A DNA stretch of 64,000 nucleotides from Lachnospiraceae bacterium (GCA_900771955.1 CAAGPW010000167.1:30153-94152), one strand, 5' to 3'. Shown: positions 53,103 to 63,024, counted from the first letter of the stretch. Numbers and translations are program-made. The notes: generated from the sequence alone by a model not told the origin.

Positions 53103-54332
53103 TCACAGTCCTTCCAATGGCTTATACATGGTCTGGTATACAATTTCTGTTCTCCCTGTGACATCCTCTGCAACGAATCTGTGAGGGGCTACCTCCTGCA
53201 TGAAGTAATATCTTCCCATATCGGCAATTTCCTGTTCCGCCATTTTCGTCTCTATAGCCCGCATAAAATAGGGGCTGTGAGTGTTCAATATAATCCGGAT
53301 TCCCAGTTCTTTATATAAAAGCACAAGAATCTCGGCAAATTTCACCTGCCATTCGGGATGTAGATTCACTTCCGGTTCATCAATCAAAAGCAATGAGTTT
53401 GAATTTAAATATCCATTATCCAATAATTTCTGTATCGTAAGAATATTTTTTAATCCGGATGCTATATTAGGACATAAAATAGGATCCTGTAAATCCTCTT
53501 CATGATAAGTAAGTTCTCTGTTCGTTGTAGAAGATACTAATTCTCCGTGGGTCACCTCATTCATAATGCGGGAGCATATTTCCCTCACCTTATCTAATTC
53601 GTTGTATTTCTCTAGGGTCATCTCTCCCGTCACGGGCTTATACAACGCAGAAAAAGGGATTTTTGCATTGGAAGTTCTTCTTCTGAACTGATTATTGAGT
53701 ACCATATCCAGCGAACTGCCAGTCTCTATGTATACCGGCTTGTTCATCAGAATCTGTGCTGCTGTACTTTCTATCAGTTTATTATTTTGGAAGTCCGCCC
53801 TTGCCACCGACTTTCCGTATTCAAATTGAATTTCTGCCTGTGTATTCTGTCCCAAAGTATTAAGCTGTCCGCTAAAGCACTGGGTAAATGCCCTTTCAAT
53901 CACAAAATTGGCATCATCTTTAAAGGGTCTTTTGCGTATTCTGTTCAACTCACTGATCAGGTCATCGTAACCATCCTCTTCCGATCCAATTCCGGCCTCC
54001 TGCAACAGCTTTGGCAGATCTTCATCTGTCAGGTCTTCTATCGACAGCTTCCTCTGCTCCAACAGATTGAAAAAATTGTCGCTACATTCTTCCCAAAACG
54101 GCATGGAATCGGCGCGTGATTTGCTTTCCCACTCATCAATGCTGTTTTTAATACTGTTCTCTCTGCTCTGTAATACGCTCTTATTCAATCGTCCAAACGC
54201 CTGACCTGTTGCATACAGAGCTTTGCACACCGTACTTTTTCCGGTACCATTGTAACCGGATATTACTGAAATTCCTTCAATCTCCACTTCTGCTTGTTGC
54301 ACTCTGGCGACATTATTTAATATGATTTTCAT
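53103..54332 (-). CDS. AAA_15/21-type (SMC/OLD-like) ATPase
   Basis: The 409-residue ATPase has Walker A in ISGYNGTGKSTVCKALY (about residues 25-37), an ABC-like signature region PNIASGLKNILTIQKLL, Walker B with catalytic glutamate in SLLLIDEPEVNLHPEW and the H-loop IILNTHSPYFMRAIE. It has no TOPRIM domain after the ATPase, so it is not a full OLD nuclease. Such ATPases act as the sensing and regulating half of several phage-defence systems. The gene has its own promoter and is followed directly by the nuclease-like gene and a terminator, forming a closed two-gene unit. Confidence 0.9.
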   Translation of the reverse strand: MKIILNNVARVQQAEVEIEGISVISGYNGTGKSTVCKALYATGQAFGRLNKSVLQSRENSIKNSIDEWESKSRADSMPFWEECSDNFFNLLEQRKLSIEDLTDEDLPKLLQEAGIGSEEDGYDDLISELNRIRKRPFKDDANFVIERAFTQCFSGQLNTLGQNTQAEIQFEYGKSVARADFQNNKLIESTAAQILMNKPVYIETGSSLDMVLNNQFRRRTSNAKIPFSALYKPVTGEMTLEKYNELDKVREICSRIMNEVTHGELVSSTTNRELTYHEEDLQDPILCPNIASGLKNILTIQKLLDNGYLNSNSLLLIDEPEVNLHPEWQVKFAEILVLLYKELGIRIILNTHSPYFMRAIETKMAEQEIADMGRYYFMQEVAPHRFVAEDVTGRTEIVYQTMYKPLEGL

Positions 54333-54377
54333 TCTTTGTCTTATCCTTCCATCTATTCGGATACTACGCTACTTTTC

Positions 54378-54406
54378 ATTATACCCAATATAATCATCAG
54401 TTTCAA
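54378..54406 (-). promoter_or_regulatory. Sigma-A promoter of the ATPase/nuclease-like operon
   Basis: On the minus strand TTGAAA (54406-54401) and TATAAT (54383-54378) are separated by 17 bases. This is a near-perfect promoter about 45 bases upstream of the ATPase start. It makes the two genes independent of the polysaccharide operon to the right. Confidence 0.8.
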
Positions 54407-54560
54407 TGAATTCGTCAGAAACCATCCGCAGTTTAGCCTATATTTCGCCCATTTTTCTTATTCGTCAGATCATCTAAAAAGGAGTATACTGCGATATGCA
54501 CGACTTTTACATAAGATATGAATTAACATATTTCATTCATACCATATTTTCCGTCTGTTT

Positions 54561-55394
54561 TCAAGCTTTTTGTTTTTCAATCGTCAGTGTTCCAAATGCT
54601 TTTCTTGCAAGTTTTCCCGGTTTTCCTGGAAAATAGAATGCCAGCCGGACAAAAGGATTCAGCCAGGCTGCTGGTGTTATGTGCCGTCCAGCAATTTTTG
54701 CAAGTTCAAAAACCATGTCCGGTGTGCTTCGGTATTCATCATCCTGTGGCCAAAAAAGTCCTTCTCCACTCTCTTCTGACAATATTCTCAGATATTCGGC
54801 AAGGTGTTCTATCCGGAGTACGCTGCGTTCGTTAGGAAAAGTGGGGAATATCGGGAGTTTCTCCGCCAGTTTTACCAGTGTTTTATAATTTCCCTTGCAT
54901 CCGTTTCCATAAATCATAGGCAATCGCAGAATAGCCAGATGTGTACCGTTCTTCCCAGCGAACACCTCCTGCAGCCTCTGCTCCGCCTGCCACTTGCTGT
55001 CCCCGTAGAAATTCGAAGGGTTGGGGCTGGTATCGGCGGTGATGCGTACGGGTTTTCTGCTGTTGCTGCTGTCTCCGTAGACGATGATGCTGCTGAGGTA
55101 AATGTATTGTCCCGCTCCGTCTGCGATGGCTTTTTTCGCTGCTTCCACTGCCAGATCGCAGTTCACGCTGTAATACTCCTGCTTCTGTTCCTCTGTCAGG
55201 GTCGTGATGTCCGCATGGGCCTTGCCTGTGACATTGAGGATGCTGTCATAGCCGCTCCAGTCCTCCTGCTGCCAGGCCGTTCCCCGCAGACTGGTTCTGC
55301 GGATTTCGTACCCCTCCGGGTAATTTTCTTTTATATAATTTTCAAAAGAAGTGCCAATATAACTATTGGCACCCAGAATTAATATCTTTTTCAT
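54561..55394 (-). CDS. NAD-dependent epimerase/reductase for a lipid- or nucleotide-linked sugar
   Basis: The 277-residue extended SDR has the Rossmann motif GANSYIG (residues 8-14), the catalytic serine strand YIYLSSIIVYGD and YGDSKWQAEQRL (YxxxK). It follows the initiating sugar transferase by two bases and a CapD-type dehydratase. By analogy with such trios it may reduce the 4-keto group made by the dehydratase to give a QuiNAc- or FucNAc-type sugar before transfer. This specific role is inferred. It is the last gene of the right-hand operon. Confidence 0.85.
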   Translation of the reverse strand: MKKILILGANSYIGTSFENYIKENYPEGYEIRRTSLRGTAWQQEDWSGYDSILNVTGKAHADITTLTEEQKQEYYSVNCDLAVEAAKKAIADGAGQYIYLSSIIVYGDSSNSRKPVRITADTSPNPSNFYGDSKWQAEQRLQEVFAGKNGTHLAILRLPMIYGNGCKGNYKTLVKLAEKLPIFPTFPNERSVLRIEHLAEYLRILSEESGEGLFWPQDDEYRSTPDMVFELAKIAGRHITPAAWLNPFVRLAFYFPGKPGKLARKAFGTLTIEKQKA

Positions 55395-55396
55395 AT

Positions 55397-56041
55397 TTAC
55401 TTATCGCCCTTTTTCATGCTTCCCGTTCCGCCCTCCACGACGCCGTCCTGACGCAGTACGCTTGCGAAGGTACTGAAGAAGCAGCGAAGATCCATGGCGA
55501 ATCCGTATTTTGCCACGTATTCTCCGTCCAGCTTTGCCTTTACGGGAATCTCCAGTTCGTCTCTGCCGTTGATCTGCGCCCATCCGGTCAGGCCGGGCAG
55601 CACATCATTGGCACCATATTTATCCCGCTCCGCGATCAGATCATACTGATTCCACAGTGCCGGTCTGGGACCCACAATGCTCATATCTCCCTTGAAAATA
55701 TTGAAGATCTGGGGCAGTTCGTCCAGACTGGTCTTGCGCAGGAATTTTCCGGTCTTTGTAATGTATTGTTCCGGATCGGCCAGCAGATGTGTCGGCATAT
55801 CCTTCGGCGTATCGGTGCGCATGGTGCGGAACTTATAGATCATAAAATGTTTTTTATGGATGCCCACCCGCTTCTGGCAGAACAGGATCGGTCCCGGGGA
55901 ATCCAGCTTGATGGCAATGCACAGCACCAGCAGCAGCGGGGATAATAGAATAATTCCCAGTCCGCTCAATACAATATCTATGATCCTCTTGATGGAGGTA
56001 TAGGTGCGGTCATGTCTGTCCCGCTGTGCTGTTGTCATCAT
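55397..56041 (-). CDS. Initiating undecaprenyl-phosphate sugar-1-phosphate transferase
   Basis: The 214-residue protein is a small monotopic phosphoglycosyltransferase (PF02397 type, as PglC/WcaJ catalytic domain). One N-terminal hydrophobic re-entrant segment (IDIVLSGLGIILLSPLLLVL) is followed by SPGPILFCQKRVG, MIYKFRTMR, RKTSLDELPQ and DMSIVGPRPAL, with the catalytic Asp-Glu in LDELPQ. It loads the first sugar phosphate on undecaprenyl phosphate at the cytoplasmic face, starting the repeat unit. AAGGGGAG lies before ATG 56041. Confidence 0.95.
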   Translation of the reverse strand: MMTTAQRDRHDRTYTSIKRIIDIVLSGLGIILLSPLLLVLCIAIKLDSPGPILFCQKRVGIHKKHFMIYKFRTMRTDTPKDMPTHLLADPEQYITKTGKFLRKTSLDELPQIFNIFKGDMSIVGPRPALWNQYDLIAERDKYGANDVLPGLTGWAQINGRDELEIPVKAKLDGEYVAKYGFAMDLRCFFSTFASVLRQDGVVEGGTGSMKKGDK

Positions 56042-56093
56042 ATCTTGTCTCCCCTTCCGGTTCCCTTATCTTATTTTTTGTCTGAATCCTGAT

Positions 56094-57956
56094 TTATTCC
56101 TCTGTGGGATGATAGGTCGGTACTATTTTCATTACCTCTTTGCGAATATCGCTGTCCTCATTTGCTGCTTCCTGCTCCAGGATATCCAGCTGTCTGCGGA
56201 ATTCCTCTTCGTCAAATTCAATGGGCTTGCCGATAAAGATCATTTTATTGGCCGTTTCTTTCAGTCCCTCTTCGTTCATCAGAAGTTCTTCGTACATTTT
56301 TTCACCGGGGCGCAGGCCGGTAAATTTGATCTCAATATCTTCGCCGGGCTTATAGCCGGAGAGTTTGATCAGGTTGGTGGCCAGATCCAGGATCTTCACC
56401 GGTTCTCCCATGTTCAGCACGAAGATCTCTCCACCTCTGGCGTAGGTGCCCGCCTGCAATACCAGGGATACAGCCTCCGGTATGGTCATAAAATAGCGGA
56501 TGATGTTGGGATCCGTTACCGTCACAGGACCGCCTGCGGCGATCTGCTGTTTGAACAGGGGAATCACACTGCCGTTGCTGCCCAGTACATTACCGAAACG
56601 TACCGCCACGAAATTGGTATCTGTCGTGTTGTTCATCATCTGAATGACCATTTCGCAGATTCTCTTGGATGCCCCCATGATATTGGTGGGGTTGACCGCC
56701 TTATCCGTTGAGATCAGCACGAATTTCTTTACCCCGCATCTGGCTGCAGCCTGTGCGGTCTTGTAGGTACCGAATACATTGTTTTTAATTGCCTCGTTGG
56801 GGCTGGTCTCCATGAGGGGAACATGCTTATGCGCCGCCGCATGGTAGACGATGTCCGGATGATAGGTCTCGAAGATTTTTTCGATCCGGGCGGTATTTCG
56901 TACCGATGCAATCAGTACCACCTGATTCAGTTCCGGATATTTCCGCAGCAGTTCCTGCTGGATCTCGTAGGCACTGTTCTCATAAATATCTAATATGATC
57001 AGCTGCTTTGGATGATGCGCAGCGATCTGGCGGCACAGTTCGCTTCCGATGGAGCCACCGCCGCCGGTGACCAGGATTACCTTGTTGTTCACGGAATTCA
57101 GGATCTCTTCCGTATTGATCTGAATGGGATCTCTGCCCAGCAGGTCTTCGATCTCCACTTCCTTTAATTTGGATACAGAGACATCGCCGTTGATCAGCTG
57201 ATAAATACCAGGCAAAGTACGAAGCTTGCAGCCGGTCTCTTTGCAGATGTCCAGTATTTCCTTACGGGTCTTATTGTTGGCGGAAGGGATGACGAAAATG
57301 ATCTCGTCAATGCTGTACTGTCCCACGGCATCTGCGATCTTATCTCTACCGCCCACGATGGGGACGCCGCGCAGGAACTTGCCGTGGCATCCCGGGTTAT
57401 CGTCGATGATACATTTGATGTTCATGGTGACGAACTGGCTGGATTCCGCTTCTTTTATAATAGCGTTGGCCGCTGCCCCGCCGCCGATGAGCATGACGTT
57501 GTTGCCTGTCTTCTTCTGGGTCATGTCCGCGCGTTTCATATTGATGACACGCAGGATACGGTAGCTGAACCGGATTCCACAGGTCATGGCGAATAAAAGG
57601 AACAGGTAAATAATATAGTAGCTTCTGGGCATTCTCTGATTCGTGAGGTGGCAGAATCCCAGCTGTGCCACCGCAGTACAGCTGGTGGCAAACACGATAT
57701 TCAGCATCTCCGTAGCGCTGGCATAGCGCCATACGCTTTTATACAGCTTCCAGATTACAAAAAACAGTATGGTGATTGCTATGTTAAACGGAAGAATATG
57801 TTCAAATTTGGTCATATATTCTTTCGGTATCGCATTAAACTGAAAGTCGAAGCGGATATAGATCGCCGCAAAGGACGCTATGACAATAGACATGGTGTCC
57901 ATGATCAGCAATGCAATAATTCTGTTGATCGGTATTTTCAGAAAATTATTCTTCAT
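56094..57956 (-). CDS. CapD/PglF-type membrane UDP-sugar 4,6-dehydratase
   Basis: The 620-residue protein has four N-terminal membrane helices (10-135), a CoA-binding-like Rossmann domain (about 150-260, MLIGGGAAANA) and an SDR domain (about 295-590) with VTGGGGSIGSELC, AAAHKHVPLME, STDKAVNPTNIMGASKR and GLRPGEKMYEELL. In this family tyrosine of YxxxK is replaced by methionine and STDKA supplies catalytic residues. It should turn UDP-GlcNAc into the 4-keto-6-deoxy sugar for the neighbouring reductase and sugar transferase. Length fits PglF/CapD. Confidence 0.93.
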   Translation of the reverse strand: MKNNFLKIPINRIIALLIMDTMSIVIASFAAIYIRFDFQFNAIPKEYMTKFEHILPFNIAITILFFVIWKLYKSVWRYASATEMLNIVFATSCTAVAQLGFCHLTNQRMPRSYYIIYLFLLFAMTCGIRFSYRILRVINMKRADMTQKKTGNNVMLIGGGAAANAIIKEAESSQFVTMNIKCIIDDNPGCHGKFLRGVPIVGGRDKIADAVGQYSIDEIIFVIPSANNKTRKEILDICKETGCKLRTLPGIYQLINGDVSVSKLKEVEIEDLLGRDPIQINTEEILNSVNNKVILVTGGGGSIGSELCRQIAAHHPKQLIILDIYENSAYEIQQELLRKYPELNQVVLIASVRNTARIEKIFETYHPDIVYHAAAHKHVPLMETSPNEAIKNNVFGTYKTAQAAARCGVKKFVLISTDKAVNPTNIMGASKRICEMVIQMMNNTTDTNFVAVRFGNVLGSNGSVIPLFKQQIAAGGPVTVTDPNIIRYFMTIPEAVSLVLQAGTYARGGEIFVLNMGEPVKILDLATNLIKLSGYKPGEDIEIKFTGLRPGEKMYEELLMNEEGLKETANKMIFIGKPIEFDEEEFRRQLDILEQEAANEDSDIRKEVMKIVPTYHPTEE

Positions 57957-58024
57957 ATATTAACATTGTCTCCAATTTTCGTCGTTCACTAAAGTCCTGC
58001 GCTTCATTATATCACATTTTCTTT

Positions 58025-59035
58025 CTATTCGATATGCTTCACTTTCTTGTGTAGTATCCGGATCCCCTTCGGGGCGATGGCAAACAGTGTATGATAACAC
58101 TTATTTTTTCGGGTGAGATAAGGATTTCTCATTGCTCTCCACCAGCCATGGCGCAGATTCTTCACTACGCTCCGGTAAAATTCATTTTCTCCGGTCATCT
58201 GTGGAATGGGAATGTGCAGCAGATAATCCAGCCGCTGAAAGACGCCGAAACGAAAAGCGATCTCTGTCAACTCCGGATATTTTTTCTCCACCAATGCAAG
58301 GACCATATCCGCATTGTCGATATTGTCGGCGAATACCCGGGAAAAGCGGTTCTTATCACGGGTGTTGCTGTCCGGACGATAAAATACATGATACGCCTGT
58401 CCCGGGATACACGCAATCCCCGGAACCGTGTTTTTTTCACGGGTCAGCATCTTTACCAGCAGATGGAAGTCTTCGTTCAATGCGCCGATGGGGAATTTTT
58501 CCTCCGCGAACAGGTCTTTTCGCAGAAGCTTCGTGCAAAAAGAGCAGTCTCCCCGGTGCATCAGCAGTTCCTTCAGGAAATCCTGCGCAGGGATCATCTG
58601 TGCCCGCGCCACCGGCTCACAGATATTCGGCAGAATATTGCCGTCCTTGTCGATCTCGTCCCTGCCCACCTGGGCTACGGGCATTCCGGTTCTGGCGATG
58701 GCCCGGTAAAGACCCTCGTACATGTCTGCATCCACATAGTCGTCGCTGTCCACGAAGCCCACATATTCTCCCTTTGCCTGTTCCAGCCCGAAGTTGCGGG
58801 CAGAGGAGGGGCCTCCGTTCTCCTTATGATACACGCGGATCCTCGTATCTTCTTCCGCCAGACGGTCACACAGCGCCGGGGTATCATCGGTGGATCCGTC
58901 ATCGATCAACAGGATCTCCAGATTCCGGTAGGTCTGCTTCCGCAGGCTTTCCACACAACGGGGCAGATACGGTATGATATTGTACACCGGCACGATCACA
59001 CTGATCAGCGGTTCCTTGCTGGTATTACTGTTCAC
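58025..59035 (-). CDS. Family GT2 glycosyltransferase
   Basis: The 336-residue GT-A enzyme has ISVIVPVYNIIPYLPRCVES, LLIDDGSTDDTPALCD, ENGGPSSARNFGLEQAKG and the DSDD metal site in VGFVDSDDYVDADM. It is of the WcaA/EpsJ type. It overlaps the upstream GT4 stop by 11 bases, so the genes are co-translated. Donor sugar unknown. Confidence 0.93.
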   Translation of the reverse strand: MNSNTSKEPLISVIVPVYNIIPYLPRCVESLRKQTYRNLEILLIDDGSTDDTPALCDRLAEEDTRIRVYHKENGGPSSARNFGLEQAKGEYVGFVDSDDYVDADMYEGLYRAIARTGMPVAQVGRDEIDKDGNILPNICEPVARAQMIPAQDFLKELLMHRGDCSFCTKLLRKDLFAEEKFPIGALNEDFHLLVKMLTREKNTVPGIACIPGQAYHVFYRPDSNTRDKNRFSRVFADNIDNADMVLALVEKKYPELTEIAFRFGVFQRLDYLLHIPIPQMTGENEFYRSVVKNLRHGWWRAMRNPYLTRKNKCYHTLFAIAPKGIRILHKKVKHIE

Positions 59036-60323
59036 TGTTTATTCTCCTATACATCTGTCTCTCCGGGATCACCGGTGTGGGGGAACAGGGGCCGTCACTC
59101 CACAGCATCGGAAGCGCAGGGGCTGCAATCACTGCTGTTTTATTTTTTGAGACATTGGGTTCGTTCTCTGTTTTTTCCCACAGGAATCCCATCTCCCGGC
59201 ACAGCCGCACCAGTCTCTCTGCTGCGGTACGGGCATTCCATTCCGTGGCAATCCTTTTCTGTGCGGCTTCTCCCAGTCTCCGGCATTCTGCGGGATTCCA
59301 AAGCAGGCTCTCCACCGTCCGGAACAGATCCTGTTCACAGCCATCGCGATAGATTCTGCCGTTCTCTCCCTGTCGGATCAGATAAGGGGCCGCTCCGATC
59401 ATGTGATCCGCCACCACGGCGCAGCCGCTGTTCATGGCTTCATTCACCACGGCCCCCCAGCCTTCCTTGCGGTCGCTGGTGACCAGATAGATCTCCGAAG
59501 TCTCCATGGCGGCCCGCACTTCTTCCGGACTGCAGTAGCCCGGAAAGGTGATCTCCTGCGTCACACCGAGTTCTTCCGCCAGCCGGTGTACCTCTTCCTC
59601 CAGTTCCCCGCCGCCGATCATGGTAATATGAAACGGAGCGTCTTTCAGATGTTCTTTCAGATAGGCTGCCGTCTTCACTACCAGTTCCGGATGCTTCCAG
59701 TCGATCATCCGGGCCGCCCAGAGAATACTGCCGGGCTGTTTGCGGTCGAAGGGCTGTCCCGCTTCATAGGTTCTGGTCTCCGGAAAATAGCCAAAGCGCA
59801 GCATTTTCTCCGGATAGGCATGGATCAGGTGATAATCACAGGGGACATAGGCACCCGCGCAGAGAAAATACACCGGAGCCTTGCGGTATCTGGTATGGTC
59901 TTTGTACTTCTGTATCAGCCCTCTGGGCGAAATAGCTTTCCACTGCCCTTCCTTATATAAGCGTTCATTGTAACGGAAGATCGGTCTGCCTGCCGCCAGT
60001 CTCTCCTGAATATACCTCTCATCGTCGCAGCCGCCGAAGATCACTACGTCGGCGGACAGGATGAGTTCCCGCCAGTCTGTGGCTGCCGGTGTTCCATCAA
60101 GGGCCCTGTCTGTGACAGCCTCCACGCCGGGCTCAACCGTCCCCCCCGCCGGTGCATAGCGCACATAGGGACGCGCCTCGGCCTGCCAGCCCATCTTCAC
60201 GCGTTCCTCTTCCATAGGCTGGGTCTGGAGAAAACAGAAGCTCCCCTCCAGCAGTTCATACAGAGCATCGCAGAAGGATAGCTGATGATGATTAAAATAG
60301 TTGGACACAAATATCAGCTTCAT
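59025..60323 (-). CDS. Family GT4 glycosyltransferase
   Basis: The 432-residue GT-B enzyme has an atypical N-terminal domain (LIFVSNYFNHHQLSFCDALY) and a standard C-terminal donor domain: ILWAARMIDWKHPELVVKTA and DRKEGWGAVVNEAMNSG (E-x7-E). Its ATG overlaps the stop of the upstream GT4 (ATGA). It adds a sugar to the EPS repeat unit; specificity unknown. Confidence 0.92.
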   Translation of the reverse strand: MKLIFVSNYFNHHQLSFCDALYELLEGSFCFLQTQPMEEERVKMGWQAEARPYVRYAPAGGTVEPGVEAVTDRALDGTPAATDWRELILSADVVIFGGCDDERYIQERLAAGRPIFRYNERLYKEGQWKAISPRGLIQKYKDHTRYRKAPVYFLCAGAYVPCDYHLIHAYPEKMLRFGYFPETRTYEAGQPFDRKQPGSILWAARMIDWKHPELVVKTAAYLKEHLKDAPFHITMIGGGELEEEVHRLAEELGVTQEITFPGYCSPEEVRAAMETSEIYLVTSDRKEGWGAVVNEAMNSGCAVVADHMIGAAPYLIRQGENGRIYRDGCEQDLFRTVESLLWNPAECRRLGEAAQKRIATEWNARTAAERLVRLCREMGFLWEKTENEPNVSKNKTAVIAAPALPMLWSDGPCSPTPVIPERQMYRRINSEQ

Positions 60324-61762
60324 TCTTTCCTCCCTGCTATATTTGCATAGATTTCTTGCAATTTTGCAAAATTCTGTATTTTATCATGGGTTTTTCTTGC
60401 ATGTTCTCTTGCATTTTTTGAGTATTCCATCATTTTCTCCGGATGATCCCACATTTCGATAATGGATTCCGCCATGGATTTTACAATATTTTCCAATTCT
60501 TTTGTTTCTGTGTCATTAAAATTGCGTGTGTTATTTTTATTGTTTGATGTATTTCGCCCGTTTTCGTCTTTTTCCGGCCCTTGTCCCGGGTGGTGTCCTT
60601 CACACCACAGGCCATCCTTACCGCCTTCAAACAGGCTGGAAATCCCTCCTACTTCCGTGCTGACACAGGGAACTCCCAGAAGCATGGCTTCTCCCAGAGA
60701 ATTCGGCGAATTTTCCAGAGAGGAGCAGCACAGGAACAGGTTGCTTTTCAGGAATCTGTCCTTCATCTCTTCTGCAGTCAGTCTGCCCAGAAAATGGATC
60801 CGGTCTTCGAACTGTCCTTTCCGGATCAGTCGGCGCATATAATTTCCGTAAGCGGATATTTTCAGCTTCTCTTTTAAAGTTCCATGAGCCGTCAGGTCAT
60901 TTCCCGCCACATATACCTGTACTTTCGGATATTTCTCGCGGATCCGGGGCAATGCCATCAGCAGGTAATGCAGGCCTTTCAGGGGATAATCTCCCTGGCT
61001 GACGAAGATGGAATAGGGTTCGCAGTGTTTAGGACTCCATTCCCCTTCGTAAAAAGATGCCCGCAGGGTCTCATTCATAGTGTAATAGTGGGCTCCGGGG
61101 TTCCAGCCCGTGGTCACAGCCCGGTCCCAGTCGGTTCTGCCGGTGATATTCCCTGCCAGTCCGATGGCTTCTCTCTCCATCACGCCCCGGCGGGCGAATT
61201 TCTCCTGCTGGCTGCGCAGGGTATCCCGCTTCACCAGATCCCGGAAGGTCACCTTCCGGATCACTTCTTCCGGCAGATCGGCAAAATAAGCCTCCGCACA
61301 CAGGGTGCAGATCCCCTGGATCCCCAGAAGGATCCTCTCCTTGTGAGGATATACCCGGCAGACTGCCAGCGTATGGGGATACTCGGTGCCGAAGCAGTGG
61401 ATCACATCCGGTGCAAAATCTTCTGTGATCTTTCGCAGTTCGTCTTCCAGTTCCGGCTGGTAGTGATCGGGATGCTGGGTGTCCTCGCGGAATCCATAAC
61501 ATATGATATTATATTCTCCGTGGCCCTCTGCCTGAGATGCCGCAACGTATGATTTCGTCCGGGGTACTGCCACCCGGAATCTCCAGGGGGCTTCCGCATC
61601 TGCGGGTGACGGAAATGCTACCGCCAGCTGGATCTTCCCGTCATTTTCCGCTGCCACCTGTGTTAACAGCCCGGAAAGCCAGCCTTCCTTGTTGGAAGCT
61701 TCTCTATGCAATGCTTCGGCGATCACCGGAAGCATGATATTACAGACCCACAGCACTTTCAT
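60320..61762 (-). CDS. Family GT4 glycosyltransferase
   Basis: The 480-residue GT-B enzyme has VLWVCNIMLPVIAEALHREA at the N-terminus, IFVSQGDYPLKGLHYLLMAL at the phosphate-binding region and CCSSLENSPNSLGEAMLLG in place of the usual E-x7-E stretch, with the second glutamate kept and SSLENSPN giving the first. The region after about 395 (GHHPGQGPEKDENGRNTSNN) is an asparagine-rich insert, unusual for the family. It is coupled to its neighbours in the EPS operon. Confidence 0.9.
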   Translation of the reverse strand: MKVLWVCNIMLPVIAEALHREASNKEGWLSGLLTQVAAENDGKIQLAVAFPSPADAEAPWRFRVAVPRTKSYVAASQAEGHGEYNIICYGFREDTQHPDHYQPELEDELRKITEDFAPDVIHCFGTEYPHTLAVCRVYPHKERILLGIQGICTLCAEAYFADLPEEVIRKVTFRDLVKRDTLRSQQEKFARRGVMEREAIGLAGNITGRTDWDRAVTTGWNPGAHYYTMNETLRASFYEGEWSPKHCEPYSIFVSQGDYPLKGLHYLLMALPRIREKYPKVQVYVAGNDLTAHGTLKEKLKISAYGNYMRRLIRKGQFEDRIHFLGRLTAEEMKDRFLKSNLFLCCSSLENSPNSLGEAMLLGVPCVSTEVGGISSLFEGGKDGLWCEGHHPGQGPEKDENGRNTSNNKNNTRNFNDTETKELENIVKSMAESIIEMWDHPEKMMEYSKNAREHARKTHDKIQNFAKLQEIYANIAGRKE

Positions 61763-61777
61763 AAATCAAATCCTCTT

Positions 61778-62938
61778 TTAATTAAATATCCAGTTCAGAT
61801 ACGGGAGCAGGCGGATCTCCACATCATACATGCCCCGCAGCAACATTACAAAATACAGCAGATATCCCCCCACAACGCCGACGATGCACAGGGTACGAAA
61901 CCAGCTTTTCTTAGCGTCCTTCAACACCCCCGGAATCAGGAAGATCTGGGACTGGATCAGGTAATAGGCCACCCGGGATACCTCCGGGATGAAGGATCCG
62001 CAGGCATACAGCACCAGTCCCGCCAGATTCAGATAGAAATAATAGCGGTTCCTGCGGTTGTCCCGGATGCTGTCCTTCCAATAGATCAGGCACAGCACCA
62101 GGATAGCAAGGCATTTTGCGATATTGACATAGGACAGCTGTCCGTTGTCAAACATGGAGTCTTTATAGTAGGGATAGAACCGAAAAATAATACTACGGTA
62201 CACATCCTGTCCGAAGATTAGGGACAGAAGCACCAGTCCGCCTATGGCGTAGTGCCACTTTTTCAGCTGGATCCGTGACAGCAGATCCATGACGATATAG
62301 GCCGGAATGACCAATAATACCGACTTGTGGATCGTACACCCCAACAATATCCAGAGGAGGAACTTTCCGTATTCTCCCCGCAGCACGTATTTCTGCGCAT
62401 ACATGGCCAGTGCCAGCGCAAAATAGTAGCGTACCGAGTTCATACTATTAAAGTAAAAGCCCTGTGTCAATAGCAGAAACAGGGAAAATACATACCAGTC
62501 CGCCTGATCGTGCAGAGCTTTCAGAAAGAAAAACACCGTGATCAGGGAAAAGAAGCCGAAGATCGGCAGATAAGAGCCCTCGCCAAAGATCAGATGGAAG
62601 AATTTCACCAGATACACAAAGCCTTTTTCATAGGAGACATGTCTTCCCTGATCGATCAGCTGGAAATTCAGCCAGTAGACCCAGTAATCGCCGCCTACGG
62701 CGATTCGACAGGCCGATACGCCGGCCAGAAGTCCGAAGATCGCAAATTCCGCTACCGCATTGTAGGCCTGTTGCCTGTCCGGGCCAGCCATTATTGTCGA
62801 AGATCCGCCGGAAAGATTCCGGCTAAAAGATTGCCTGCCTGACAGCCGTTCCGCCGTATATTCGCTGTTCCGCACCAGAAAACCGAATGCTACCGTAATT
62901 GCTGTCAATAAGATATATACCAATGCGCTTTTCTTCAT
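61778..62938 (-). CDS. EpsG-like polysaccharide polymerase
   Basis: The 386-residue protein has about ten membrane helices. AGVSACRIAVGGDYWVYWLNF contains the GGDY-x-x-Y block of EpsG-family proteins, and FYFNSMNSVRYYFALALAMY is the second typical block (R and N residues). EpsG proteins act as Wzy-type polymerases of exopolysaccharide repeat units at the outer face. An insert of about 25 residues (SGRQSFSRNLSGGSSTIMAG) between helices 1 and 2 is unusual. It lies between GT2 and GT4 genes. A flippase for this operon is not in the window. Confidence 0.88.
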   Translation of the reverse strand: MKKSALVYILLTAITVAFGFLVRNSEYTAERLSGRQSFSRNLSGGSSTIMAGPDRQQAYNAVAEFAIFGLLAGVSACRIAVGGDYWVYWLNFQLIDQGRHVSYEKGFVYLVKFFHLIFGEGSYLPIFGFFSLITVFFFLKALHDQADWYVFSLFLLLTQGFYFNSMNSVRYYFALALAMYAQKYVLRGEYGKFLLWILLGCTIHKSVLLVIPAYIVMDLLSRIQLKKWHYAIGGLVLLSLIFGQDVYRSIIFRFYPYYKDSMFDNGQLSYVNIAKCLAILVLCLIYWKDSIRDNRRNRYYFYLNLAGLVLYACGSFIPEVSRVAYYLIQSQIFLIPGVLKDAKKSWFRTLCIVGVVGGYLLYFVMLLRGMYDVEIRLLPYLNWIFN

Positions 62939-63024
62939 GCGGAACCTCCTTTCTGCTTACTATCTCCTCACTTTTTCCTGAAAAACCAACCTTGTCCCAA
63001 GGAACCGGCATTACTGCCCTGCCG

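Noticed and set aside
58091..59482. 463-codon plus-strand open frame
   Set aside because: Crosses two well-supported minus-strand glycosyltransferase genes; shadow.
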